A stretch of 64,000 nucleotides of DNA. Source: Onchocerca volvulus (taxonomy: Eukaryota > Nematoda > Chromadorea > Rhabditida > Onchocercidae). Position 1 is the stretch's first letter. Every line of letters starts with the position of its first letter. The translations under genes were made by a program, and so were the position numbers. This document shows positions 1 to 11,393 of this stretch, piece after piece. The stretch is taken from the NCBI GenBank assembly GCA_000499405.2, contig HG738139.1, forward strand, positions 14,155,826 to 14,219,825, written 5' to 3'. The notes beneath the pieces were generated by a model. The model was not told where the DNA came from and searched no databases. It saw nothing but the letters and a program-made list of their open reading frames with translations.

Positions 1-1460
1 TTCTAGAATGAGCAAGATATAATTTTCATGTGAGAAACAGTCGGTCTCTAGATCTAAATCGCATAATTCCAAAGATTGTCTCTGAGCTTTGTTGATGGTG
101 AATGCAAACGCCAATGGAATTGGGATCTCTTAAACTGAAATTGAATATCCAATGAATTCATAGGAATGCGAGGAATAAGGATATCATCTTTGAAAGGCTT
201 TGTCAAAATTTTTGCTTTACGACATTGCTATCAGTTTTCTTACTGTAAGCCGCGTGCTGCTGCAATGTTTTGGCTGGTTGATATTTCGTAACATAATCAT
301 TGACACGCCGATTTTCACTGCGGTACGTGCAGTGGTATCCCTAGCACATCGAATGCATTCAAAAAATTCTGCTGGATAATTAACCGCTTCATCTACTTCC
401 ATAACAATGTCGAAAGACTTATATGTGACTGCCTCGCTTTGAATGTTAAACTATAAAATATTGTTAAGTTCGTCGACATATTTTTTCTTGGCCGTAAGAA
501 TAGCTCGTACAATCAGCCAATCGTGATTCTTATGGCTGTTTTGAAAATTGGTAAGTACTTTTTCAACCAACTCTTCTTTTGACATTACCAAATTGCAGAA
601 GTTATGAGGCAATGAAATTCATCCTGTCAGATCAATCGACATCTTTCGGTTCCCAATTTCCAGCAATTGATGTGAGAATATTCCAGCTGATCGATCGTTT
701 CGTAGCTGAACACGCATTTTGTAATTAATTTTAACGTTTTTACGTGTTGCTAAAAAGTAAAGTATTTCAGGCAAGCATTTATTTCATCCGATGGTGTCGA
801 TCGAGGAATTACAGGTAATATTTGTCTGAAATCTCTTGCAAGCAATATTAATGAGTTCCAAAATAGTCTGATATTTCTACACAAATCTTGCATTGATCGA
901 TCAAGAGCCTCGACCGATTTTTTGTGCGCTATTGTACATTCATCCCAAACAATAAGTTTGCACTTTGCGATACTTTTCCTATGCCGGATGTCTTGGGAAT
1001 GTTGCATGTGGGAATTTCAATCAACTGGATGTTCAATGGCAATTTCAAAGCAGAATGAGCAGTTCTTCCATCTGATAGCAATGTTGCAGATATTCCGAAC
1101 GATGCAAGAGCTAAGGCTATGCCAATTTGGGATCGAATTGTTGCCAGGATCAATTTAATTAGGAATATTTTACCAGTTCGTCCTGGTGCTCTAAAAAAAG
1201 ATTTTTTCAACCTCCCTTGTTGATAGTTCACCTTATTTGATCATAAATGCCTTTTGGACTTAAGCTTTAGCTGAGGAATATTTGATTGTACAAGAGATCA
1301 GCTGTGTTGTAATTTTGTTCACGAGCAATTCTATATCATGCAAATCAGTAGCAGATCAATTCGGTGATAGCATTCCCAATTGATTGAGAACATTGTTCGC
1401 GATTTGTGAGCGCAAGTCTTCAATCATCAACAACGCTTCGTTGTAAAGGAAGGCTGAGTT
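1..1460 (-). pseudogene. PIF1-type (Helitron) helicase fragment, broken
   Basis: Read on the minus strand this is a decayed PIF1-like helicase of the kind carried by Helitron transposons. In order from about 1460 down to 1 I can see an N-terminal part (LYNEALLMIEDL), a Walker A region in which the usual APGGTGKT reads APGRTGKI, the stretch GIALALASFGISATLL, a DECTIAHKKS Walker B region near 950, DFRQILPVIPRSTP near 800, VDEAVNYPAEFF near 400, and a C-terminal part (FSHENYILL) that runs off the window at position 1. The reading frame shifts near 1000 and again elsewhere, and Walker A carries two substitutions, so it cannot encode an active helicase. The family assignment rests on known PIF1/Helitron motifs; decay is seen directly. 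The remainder of the element, including its 3' end, would lie to the left of the window. Confidence 0.85.
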
Positions 1461-1523
1461 AATAAATACAGCCCCTTCGCTTACTTTAGTTTTCAGGACG
1501 TGACAGCGAGAAAATTACATGCG

Positions 1524-1537
1524 TCTATATAATAAAA
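1524..1537 (+). mobile_element. Possible Helitron 5'-end motif
   Basis: A TCTATATAATAAAA motif identical to that at 54231, which directly follows a Helitron-like 3' end. Helitrons begin with TC, so this may be the 5' end of another, mostly lost copy. Its orientation is opposite to the adjacent helicase fragment, so it need not belong to it. The motif is short and AT-rich; chance is possible. Confidence 0.25.
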
Positions 1538-1793
1538 TAATGGCCTATTGGGATACAAAGTTGTGTTGAAATTTGCAAAGAATTGTTGGAGAACATCCGG
1601 AGATTCTTAAGGAAAACAGTTAGCATTTACATTTTCATTAATGTAGATTCTTTAACCCATATTTTACTGATTTGTGACTGTTTTTGAAATGATTTCTGCA
1701 ATAAAAGAAGTAGCATAGTATTTTTTATTAACATTTGGGAAATTTCTCGATAGCATAATAACTTTGTTCAGTTACAATGGTTTCATTGTCATG

Positions 1794-2806
1794 TCAGAAT
1801 TTTTTGTAACCAACTATCGCATACACTGAGCCCGGATTTTCCCCAGTCTTCGTCGCGGAATTGCAATAAATTAAACCAGTTCTGGTCAAATCAGATGCAC
1901 GGATTATTGCAACCGTCAAATAAAAGAGCGATTTCAGGCTGCCATCTTCAAAGCTGAAACAAGCCAAGCTTGCGCAATTTAATCTAAATTTTTTTTCGAT
2001 GATTTGCATTTTTTAAAATGCATTGTTTACTTTCCGCGAGTTCAGTTTTCGAATAATGATTGATTAAAATGCTTTGGAAAGCTAAAATAAAGATATTTCT
2101 TGCAAAGAAAATAGGAGAGATTTACACGACTGAGATTTTAATGCAAACAATCAAGTAAAATAGAACAGCTAGTCTAATTACACAGGGTCAAGTTTTACTT
2201 ATATAGGTTTCTTAACAGAAACTAACCATCAAAAAGTCATTCGCGTCAATTCTTTCATGTGTAGAAAAAATTTACTGACCAACTGTACCACTTATTGTGC
2301 CATTTGTGATGATTAGTGGCTTGTTCCGTATATTCAACAGTTTGCTTGCAATCCGTGAAACGATTTGCAAGTTCTTCAATGAAATAAGTTAGAATACAAA
2401 AAATCTAAAAGGTTGACAAGTTCAATTTTTCGTTCTATTGGAAGAACATAGTTGGAAATAAGTCAAAATTTAACAGTAAGTTGATAAATTGACTGCAAGA
2501 CCAACCCGCGCGCAGAGAGCAAATCTTTGTTGTTTAAAGTTCCGAAATATTGCGTTAGTCTCTTCAGTAGCGGATATGAACGCAACACAACACTTAAATG
2601 TTCGTTAGTTTCATTGGATCCATTTGTTTGTTCTAAATTATTTAATTTCACAAAGTTTAATTATTCAAGTGGCAGAAATCTTTAAATTTACCTGTAGGAG
2701 TCATATTAATTGGTGCACTGTTGATTGCAATAAAACAAAGGAAAATAAGCCACAACACAAAGAGAATTTCCTTCTCTTCCGCGAATTTCCAAGTACGAGC
2801 GATCAT
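1794..2806 (-). pseudogene. Truncated pseudogene copy of the F-box-like gene
   Basis: This minus-strand copy mirrors the gene at 6143-9113. It retains the leader exon starting at 2806 (MIARTWKF then a hydrophobic run), the F-box-like exon (LKRLTQYFGTLNNKDLLSAR, about 2510-2640), the exon containing NKPLIITNGT (about 2290-2400) and the C-terminal end (TGLIYCNS to VGYKKF, stop at 1794). It is broken in several ways: a single-base difference near 2360 shifts the frame, the exon matching 6990 begins CTT TGA, giving a stop, and a deletion of about 1.9 kb fuses that exon directly to the last one. By chance the fusion leaves an open frame of 71 codons. It should not produce the full protein. Confidence 0.75.
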
Positions 2807-3359
2807 TTTCGAGAAATCCTAAGAACGAAAAAAGTTTAATAAAATTGCAGTATTTCATGCAATCATTAGTCACCGCGCTTACATTTTTAGCTAAGCAGTT
2901 CAAACTTATTGCAGAATTTAGAAAATCTCAGCAGTTTTTGTTAGGTAAGATTGAAATAAGAAATTTGCCAGAGTTTTTGAAATAAATTCATATAGTTTGA
3001 TTTGAAAATATTGGTAATGACTATGAAAGCTATCATTTGCCTTAGCAAGTGAAAATTGAATTACTTTGAAATTAAAGGTGAAAATTTATATGTTGCAAGA
3101 GCTGATAGTCATCAGCAAAAAACTTTGTTTCAAAGTCCTGAATGATTCAGTTAATTAATATGCAAAAATTACTGCATGGCTTTATTGACAGCAAAGATGA
3201 ACAAAGGAGGTTACTTGTATTTTTTTGACAATTTCATCCTTCTATTAAAGGAAAATTTTTTTTAAACCGATTATTCACAAACTTGCTTCGTATGCTGTGA
3301 CTTTTATTCTTTGGAACCTGGGAAACTCAGGAACTTTGTAATTATCAATACAATTGTCG

Positions 3360-3890
3360 CGAATTTCGATATCCCGAGACTTCAGCTGATGAATAATTCA
3401 ATAAATTTCTCATTGTAAATGAATTTAACCAACGTTGTGAATCATTTTACATTCCTTAGATTTATTTCCCACTGCATTCTCATGTTTTTTCTGTTTTTAT
3501 CTATGCCAATATCGTTGGATTCCTGTCGTACAGAAAATGCCTTTGCTATCAATTTCTTCAATTCTTATCTAAATTCGCATCTTTGTCCAAATTCACGTCC
3601 TAATCTTCTCACTAGATCTTGTTAATGATGCTTATGTTGTGACTGGATCTTAATAGTTTCCGGTGTTTAATGTGAACCACTCCCATCTCTAATACATATA
3701 AATCTAGTTGTATTAAGAAAATAGCTATCTTTAAAAAAAAGTTCATGATACGGCGTGGATGCTACTCAACCAACTCGACTCGACACAACTTAGCCCAAGT
3801 CGACTTGATGCAACTCAACTCAACTTGCTTAGACTCACTGGTGATATTTGGCTATTGATCGACATTACCCTCCACGATAACAATTTTATA
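3360..3890. other. Sequence unique to the left arm, with CAACTCGACT-like repeats
   Basis: This part of the left arm has no counterpart in the right arm, so it is an insertion here or a deletion there. Between about 3765 and 3835 it carries irregular repeats built from CAACT/CGACT units. A 68-codon open frame at 3419-3625 shows no recognisable motif and I do not call it a gene. Confidence 0.5.
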
Positions 3891-4670
3891 AGCATTCAAT
3901 ATGATGAGAGTTTCTGAATATTTTGTATTAGCCTTTCGGTAAAAAAAAATTATTTATTTTTCGGTAAGAATTTAAAATCGATAAAACATAGATGCAGCAA
4001 ATGTAATCTAATTTAATAATCTAATTTTTTAATCTAATTTCTTTTCATAAATTTTTTGTTTGAACTAAGGAAAGAATTTTTTCCAATGAAAGAAGTTTGA
4101 GGTACCAGAGCTTTTTCATTTCTTATTTATCTTGTTATTTTCGAAGCAGCCAATGTTTTATGACCACATTATGCGGCAAAAGCTAACAGTACGTCCGCAT
4201 CATTACTTATTTCAAATTAGCGTCATAAAATAGCAGAACTGACACTTTTTTCAAACTTTTCGATGAACTACGCTAATAGCAACATCAAACAGCAGCAAAG
4301 TATTGCTATTCAAAAATTTCGTAATGATATCGGTGGAATGCAACTGTTCAAAAATTTCAGCAAAAATAATCATCAAATCTTTTAGATTATAAAATCAATC
4401 ATTGAGTTAGTTTAGGTACCAAATGTAGTTGGTTTTTCAATGCAAGGATAACGAACTATTTGAAGCAAGGAAATCTCACAGCACAACTACATTTAGATTA
4501 TGTCGTTCGATTCCAAAAATCTTCATCAGAAATCAAATCTGAAAATAGTGCAGAAAAAGGAACTGATGGTGAAATAATTAATTATAATTATAATTATAAG
4601 AACACTGGAGCAAATTAAAAATGGCTGGGAAGTAGTGTACATGATAAACAATCCGAATACGCAAGCGACT

Positions 4671-5096
4671 TGCGAATTCATAATCTAAAGCATACGAGCG
4701 AGAAATCCTTCGAATGTAAGTTATGTTAGAAGAAATTCAAACATTCGACCAATTTGAAAAGACATGAAAAAGGACGTAGAAAAAAAAAAAAAAAAAAAAA
4801 AAACTCAAGAGAAAGGACTGTTCATACGTGATCAATACGGCAAAGCATTCAGACGGCGCAATGATTTGAGAAGACATGAGCGAATAAACACGGACCCAAT
4901 ACTATTTCAAATATGGTGAATAATGCGTCAGAGGATTCAAACGGAGCGGTCATCTGAGAAGCTATGAATGGATATATACAGATCTAAACATCATTCAAAT
5001 GTGATCAATGCGGCAAAGAATTCGATGACTACAGTAATCTGAGAAGATATGGGCGGATACACACACGGCATAACACCATTCAAACGTGATGATCTT
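4671..5096 (+). pseudogene. Decayed C2H2 zinc-finger gene fragment
   Basis: Four successive C2H2 finger units can be read on the plus strand, with the usual linker. Finger 1 reads EKSFECKLC, stop, KKFKHSTNLKRHEK. Finger 2 has lost both cysteines (FIRDQYGKAF) but keeps NDLRRHER. Finger 3 has YGE, a stop, then CVRGFKRSGHLRSYE. Finger 4 reads FKCDQCGKEF then SNLRRYGRIHT, with the first histidine changed to tyrosine. In-frame stops, a poly-A tract of about 23 bases between fingers 1 and 2, and lost zinc ligands show it is dead. It fills the spacer between the two arms of the inverted duplication. The family assignment is secure from spacing and linker motifs; the parent gene is unknown. Confidence 0.85.
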
Positions 5097-6142
5097 ACCA
5101 ATTTTAATGAATTGATCTTAAAAAATTGAAATAAATAATGATCCATCATAAAGACAAAGAAAAGCATTCAAATGACAGCGTCAGAAGTTAAGAAGTAAGG
5201 TTAGCTTAGAAATTAATCAAAGTTCTGAAATCAAAAACCATCATGCAAAAATGTCATAAGCGACAATAGTTCGTCATGAAAAAAAAAAAAAAAGATTACG
5301 TTTGATCAATGCATGTTTCACCGATTTTTAAGCTCTTGCTGAAAAAAAATATTTTTTTAAACGGAAGGCTAAAGCAAAATATTTAGAAACTCTCATCACA
5401 TTGAATGCTTTTAAAATTGTATGGATAATTATGAAGTTTCTGAGTTTTCCGGATTTCGGAAGTTAAAAATCACAGCATATGAGACAAGAATAATTTGGTT
5501 TTGTGTTTAATCGTTTATTTAAAAAAAATTCTATTCTATAAAAGGATGCAATTGTTTTTTACTTTACCTCTTTTGTTCATCATTGCCTGTCGATAGTTCC
5601 ATGCAATAATTTTCGCATATTAATTAATTGAATAATTCAGGATTTTGAAACAAATTTTTTTGCTGATGACTATTAAAGCTATTACAGCATATAAATTCTC
5701 AACCATGATTTCAAAGTAATTCAATTTTCGTTTGCTACCGCAACTGATACCTTTCACAGTCATCTCAATACCTCTACATCAAATTATACGAATTTATTTC
5801 GAAAACTCTGGCAAATTTCTTATTCCAATTCTACCTAACAAAAATAGCTAAGAGCTTCCTAATTCTGCATATTATCTTTGATAATTACAATAGTGCTTAT
5901 TTTTTGATAAATAAGATAGTTAAAAAGTTTTTCAATTTAATTTGATCCATGAAATATACGGGTAAAGCTAAATTTTGCTTGAAAATATCAAAAGTTTTTC
6001 TTTCTCAGAATTATGTTATTTGCGACATATGCGATTTTATAAGTTTGAATTGCTTCGAGCTAAAAATGTAAAAGCGAGACTAATTATTACATGAAGTGCT
6101 GCAATTTTATTAAACTTTTTTCGTTCTTAGGAATCCTCGAAA

Positions 6143-9113
6143 ATGATCGCTCGTACTTGGAAATTCGCGGAAGTGAAAGAAATTCTCTTTGCGTTGTTGC
6201 TTATTTCCCTTTGTTTTATTGCAATCAATGGTGCACCAGTTACTAAAAAAATGAAATTTAGTCCTAAAGGTAAATTTGAAGATTTCTGCCAATTGATTAA
6301 TTAAACTTTGCAAAATCAGATAATTTAGAAGAAATAGATGGATTCAGTGAAACTAACGAACATTTGAGTGTTGTGATGCGTTCTTATCCGATACTAAAGC
6401 GACTAACGCAATACTTCGCAACTTTAAACAACAAAGATTTGCTGTCTGTGCGCGGGTTGGTCTTTTGCAGTCAATTTGTCAACTTACTGTTAAATTTTCA
6501 CTTCCAACCATGTTCTTCCAATAGAATGAAAAATTGAACCTGTCAATCTCCTAGATTTTTTGTATTCTAACTTATTTCATTGAAGAACTTGCAAATCGTT
6601 TCACGGACTTGCAAACAAACTATTGGATGGACGGAATAAGCCACTAATCATCACAAATGGCACAGTAAGTGGTACAGTTGATCGGCAAATTTTTTCTTCA
6701 TATGAAGAAACTGGCATCAATGACTTTTTGGAGGTTAGTTTCTTTATATGAAACTTTCATAAATTGGGTATTATGTAAATCTTTCCTACTTTTTAGTTTC
6801 TTGCAAATCAAAAAAATTTGAAAGACATGTCTTTATTCTATCCTTCCAAAGCATTTTAATCATTCTGCCATTTGAAGACTGAACTTGCTGAAAGCAATAA
6901 ACAGTGCATTTTGAAAAGTGCCAATCAATTGCCAATTATCGCAAAAAAATTTCGATTAAATTAAATTGCGCAAACTTGGCTTGTTTCAGCTTCGCAGATG
7001 GCAGCCTGAAATCGCTCTTTTATTTGACGATTGCAATAATCCGACACCGAGACAATATATGCCATTTGACTGCTTATATTTCCAAATAGTCCCATACGAC
7101 GATCGCTTCGATATTCTTCTGAAATTTCCAACTGGTTAATAACATCATTGAATTTCATATTTCTGCCGAAATAATTCCATAGTTATTAATTTAACATTCA
7201 ATTTAATTTCGGCTAAATCAAATAAAATTCCAGTTTTGTTTTTATAAATCATCAAATAAAATATTACTTTTTTTTCAGGTGGAATGTTAGGTAACAACCA
7301 TCCACGAAGCGGGGTGATTATTCCAAAGATGTACGATGCGTTTACAAATTTCATCGTTCTTACTAATGAGTAAGTTTTATTCTCCAGTGAAAACAATATC
7401 CGTTCTCTGATTTCATTTGCTGGAATGCAATATTTTGAATTTATTCGATGATCAGTTTATTCCATCAAATTGTTCCTAAATCATCATCTCTGCATAGCAC
7501 AAATAATCGCACAGCATCGAGTTGCTTTGACAACGATGACTGCTTGGATTTTTGAACATACTTCTACGATGAGGTCAAGAAATCATCATTCGTCCAACTT
7601 TTCAACTTATTATACATCATTACCGTTCCATAATGCTACTGTTGCCTATATTTGAATGGTGATAATTATTATTGGATTAGAGTTTGAGCAAAATTAGTAT
7701 TGTTTCATTTATTCGAAATAATTTGGTTGATATAGTTTGACGCAATGATCTGACTACTCGCCTGGAAATAGTTTATCTGGAAAAGAAAATGGTGGCATAA
7801 TCATTCGACTATGTTCCTGACAAATAATAAATTAAAAATAACTATCAATCATTAGTAATTTAGTTTTCAATTTATTTTATGATCATTATTCTTCAGATTC
7901 CAGTACCTTTCTGCAAATGAATCGAAGATGGTAACAATTACTATTTTTCTCTTCTTGAATTTTTAAAGCATTCCTTAGTTTTCTAACTGCTTTTGTCATT
8001 TTTCTATAATTTAAGTAATAATATATTTTAGTTTTAGATAATATTTTGGCGGTTAATAATTGATAATATAATTGAATGAATAGAGCTGCGATTTTCAGCT
8101 GCATAAAGCGAAATTCATTATTGCCTTTGGAGGAAGTGTTACTTCACCATCTCATCTAGAATTGGATATAAATTTTGTTATCGCTCCATACCTATCTGAA
8201 AATCAATCTGTACCTATCTGTTATGCTTTCCACATCAACGATATATATGAATGGTAATTCAAATTTCTTGATAACTTGTACTGACGAGAACGTGATCGGT
8301 AACAGTTCAGATTTTGATGGGAAAATTATAAAAAATAACATGTAAGAACCAATAGAATGAAAAATAAATAACCGATATTAATATTAAATTTCATATAATC
8401 ATAATTTCAGGGGGCCTAGTCTATTTCTGGTGTTTAGTGGTAGCGACGTTGAAGCGTCGACGTTTCTCGTAGAAACAAACAGTGGAGAGAAGCTGAGAGA
8501 GAAACTTTTAAAATGGAAGGTTTAATTCATTTCTCATCCTTTTTTTTGCTCTTTTAGTTTTTATTTATTTAATCGAAAGTATATATAACCATCAGTAGAG
8601 CTGAAGTTCAGTGAAAATATCGCCATTTTTACAATTGGTCAATTTGCTAGTTGCAAACTAATTTGTGAACTTTCCAAATTTTGCTAGTTGCAAACTAATT
8701 TGTGAACTTTCCAAATTTTATTTCCAATTTATTGTTGTTTCTTATCGGTTTTGCATGCCACTTTTCCAGTCCTTTTCTTTTGCAGTCTGAATTAGACTTT
8801 CTTGAAAGTCATCACATAATCGCATTTCATTTCACAAAAGAATCGACGGAACCAACGAATAGTGAAAATATATTCAGGTTCGAAAGTTCAATTTTTTTTA
8901 TAATTCCCATCGAATGTCATTATTTCTCACAACTTCATTTCCAGAGATACATTTGGTATTCAGCCGGTTACTTTACGGTTATCTGCATCTGAGTTGACTG
9001 AAACTGGTTTAATTCATTGCAATTCCACGTCGAATGCTAAGAGGAATCCAGGCTCCGCGTATGCGATAGTTGGTTATAAGAAATTCGATTACATAACAAC
9101 GAATCTGTTATAA
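6143..9113 (+). pseudogene. F-box-like protein with hydrophobic leader; one in-frame TGA
   Basis: Ten exons join with matching phases and GT-AG borders: 6143-6269, 6320-6455, 6586-6733, 6990-7134, 7279-7369, 7456-7624, 8099-8253, 8411-8519, 8786-8877, 8945-9113, giving 446 codons. The start gives MIARTWKF followed by a hydrophobic run (residues 15-30) like a signal peptide or anchor, with possible cleavage before APVTKK. Residues about 64-101 resemble an F-box (SYPILKRL, NNKDLLSVRGTCKSFHGL). The rest (PLIITNGTVSGT, IIAFGGSVTSPSHLELD, TGLIHCNST) I do not recognise. Codon 249 is TGA (7553-7555) within otherwise open coding sequence. It is a nonsense mutation, a recoded codon or a model error, so I list the locus as a pseudogene while noting it may be expressed. 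The donor after 7624 (ACC|GTTCCA) is weak. The F-box call is tentative. Confidence 0.55.
8641..8718. repeat. Tandem duplication, two units of about 38 bp
   Basis: The unit containing TTGCTAGTTGCAAACTAATT followed by TGTGAACTTTCCAAATT occurs twice in direct succession, nearly identical, in the intron between exons 8 and 9 of the F-box-like gene. Confidence 0.85.
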
Positions 9114-9230
9114 TTGAACGAAGTTCTTATACTATTGAGAAATTTCCCAAATGCTAATAAAAAATACTATGAGATTTCCTCTTACTGTCGAAATTATATC
9201 AAAAACAGTCCCATCTATCAGTAAAATATG

Positions 9231-9600
9231 AATTACAAAATATGAACATAATAAATCAGTAATTCAATAACGCAATATAATTTCAATGTTACGATCGAAG
9301 ATGCTGAGCCAAATTTACCCTTTTTCGATTGCTTTACAACCATATATCTTTTTAATATTTGATCGATGTTGTGATTTACACAAATTGCCAATGAATATTT
9401 GTTATTATACTTGCAAGACACATTTTAAATTAAAATAAATTATCTATTCATAGTTAATAATGAATGTACCAAAAATCATAAATATACATTCATTTATAGT
9501 CTTAATTCGAGAAAATGTGTTTTTCAGAATGTTACATTCCTTGTATGAGAAAGTATAATTATTTTCGATTAAATCCTTCAGTTTTTTATTACTAATGTCG
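9231..9600. other. AT-rich stretch, no gene seen
   Basis: This lies between the end of the right arm and the second helicase fragment. A 62-codon minus-strand frame at 9233-9421 has no recognisable motif. Confidence 0.5.
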
Positions 9601-9603
9601 TAA

Positions 9604-9790
9604 TTAAAGAAAATTATAAGGTCTTGTCAAGATTGTTGCTTCTACGACATTACTCGTCAACTTTTTTACTGCAAGCGGCGTGCCGTTGCAGAGCTCTGGC
9701 TGTAGATATTTCGCAACATGATAATTGGCAAGCCGACTTTTTTTTTGCTTGTTAGATACGAAATGCTTTGATTCGCGGCATATTCGCAAG
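9604..9790 (-). pseudogene. Second PIF1/Helitron helicase fragment
   Basis: Minus strand. The peptide LCNGTPLAVKKLTSNVVEAT matches the conserved block of PIF1/Helitron helicases in which the left fragment at about 210-290 reads CSSTRLTVRKLIAMS. The upstream part (LANYHVAKYLQPE) is frame-shifted relative to the expected IIMLRNI block. Only this short portion remains. It is on the same strand as the fragment at 1-1460, so the two bracket the inverted duplication. Confidence 0.75.
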
Positions 9791-9931
9791 CATAGATTCT
9801 CCATGTTAAGGCTGTTTAATTTGTCCGGCGGTGCAACATATTCCTTTCGTTTCTCAGTTAAATTTCAGAGCGCTGTAACAAAGACAAACTTAAGTCACGG
9901 TGCAGATGAGAGCATGCGATTCAAACTATAA

Positions 9932-11393
9932 CCATCAACCGCCTTCTAAAATTTTTTGTTAGTTACATCGGAAAATCATAGTTTTATACGAATTCTGACT
10001 ATCAATGCAGCATCAGTTCATAAATAATGCAGGAATCGTCACCTAATTCTTTAATTCAGAATAGCATTAAATCACGGAAGAGTTTTTACACTAATCCAAT
10101 ATGTAAATTCATCACCAAAGAACGACGAAAAATTGTTCTTTGATCGGAAATTTTAAAAACTCAATCAAACTTATATTCATGTTTGAATTTGGTTAAATTT
10201 TTAAAATTTTGTTTCTTTGAAATTCTAACCTTTTCAAGGGAGATTTAGAATTAAAACTTGAAATTATTTGCCAAAAAAATTAATATCTAAATGCAGTCAG
10301 GTTTTGAACCTACATATAATTCTTGAATCTCAATTACACCTACATGTGTGTAGTACACGATCAAAGTTACGAATTTCAACAACGTTCAAATTTGTTACGA
10401 CTAAGAGAACTGCAAGCAAAACAATTGAATGGCATTGAAAAGGTTCAGTATTTTCATTTATTTGAATATTCCGATTTGTGAAAATTAAGTGTTTCTAATT
10501 TACAGTGTTCATCACTAACCGAAACTAAAAGGCATGATTTATTCACCGAGAGGCAATTCTCGATTTCTCAAAATGATATCGCTTGGATTTTATTAAACAA
10601 TTAGGAATAATGATTCCTTATTAATTAAAGTGAAAAAAAAATTGAAGGAATTTTGAAAAGGTTTTTTAATCTAAGAATTGAATTTTTTATAATTTTTTGG
10701 TGCAAATAATTTTTTTGTTTGATGAAGAGAACAAAAATTCTTTAATAATTGAATTAAGATTTCAAATTTACTTTCAATCTAAATCATGGGAGCGAAATCG
10801 GAACGGAAAATTGAAATAAGAAATCAAATTCACCAAGAACTTTATCGCTTTTATTAAAAATTTTTGTCATACGGTGCATATCACATTCATTTCTACAAGT
10901 CAAGGAAGCATATTATAAATGAGCAGAAGTGCATACACTTGAATAAAATCGTAGGATATTCAACTTCTTGGCAATAATTCAAGTTTAACTATTTTCAAGG
11001 TAATTCACATGCGTCTTATAAATTTACAATTGAATTTTAAACTAAGAAGTTTTATTTCAAACTATTTTTATTCAAAATAAATATTGTGATTAAAAAATAA
11101 ATTCAAGTATTTCAAAAAAAAAAAAAGAGGAAGAAGAAGAATAAGATGAGCGGGAAAAAGCTATGGATGAAGAAAAAAGAAATCTGAAAAAATAATTTAA
11201 AATATCATTGCTATAACAGTAACTTTACCATTACATACTTACAATAAGATTTTTTTAGTACATTATATCAGATAATAAGAATAATTATTTATTTAACAGA
11301 AATATTTCGAAAGAATTAATCAATCTATCATGGATATTTTGAGCTTTTAATTGTTTAATTTCATATTTTTTAGTAGATAGTATTGATAGAAAA
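9932..11393. other. Intergenic, AT-rich
   Basis: I see no convincing coding exon, RNA gene or repeat family here. There are a few purine-rich runs, for example near 11120-11150. Confidence 0.5.

Larger units (their letters stand above)
1660..3960. repeat. Left arm of large imperfect inverted duplication
   Basis: The reverse complement of this stretch matches 5335-9230 over many blocks. Examples: the end of the F-box-like gene (1740-1860 against 9040-9180), its leader exon (2740-2806 against 6143-6230), intergenic blocks (2940-3200 against 5580-5830) and the inner edge (3890-3960 against 5335-5410). Divergence is moderate, with many substitutions and small indels. The arm lacks about 1.9 kb present on the right (7030-8970) and has about 0.5 kb of extra sequence (about 3360-3890). 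Confidence 0.85.
5335..9230. repeat. Right arm of large imperfect inverted duplication
   Basis: Inverted counterpart of 1660-3960. It is longer because it keeps the full set of exons of the F-box-like gene. Sequence between 7030 and 8970 has no partner in the left arm. The arms are separated by about 1.4 kb containing the zinc-finger pseudogene. Confidence 0.85.

Noticed and set aside
6961..7158. Minus-strand open frame across F-box-like exon 4, including a stretch (IVSVSDY) vaguely like DNA/RNA endonuclease motifs
   Set aside because: The plus-strand exon 6990-7134 fits splice sites and phase with its neighbours. The minus frame is a shadow.
10295..10420. Possible tRNA-like sequence near a TTTTGAACC stretch
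   Set aside because: No cloverleaf, box A or box B could be assembled.
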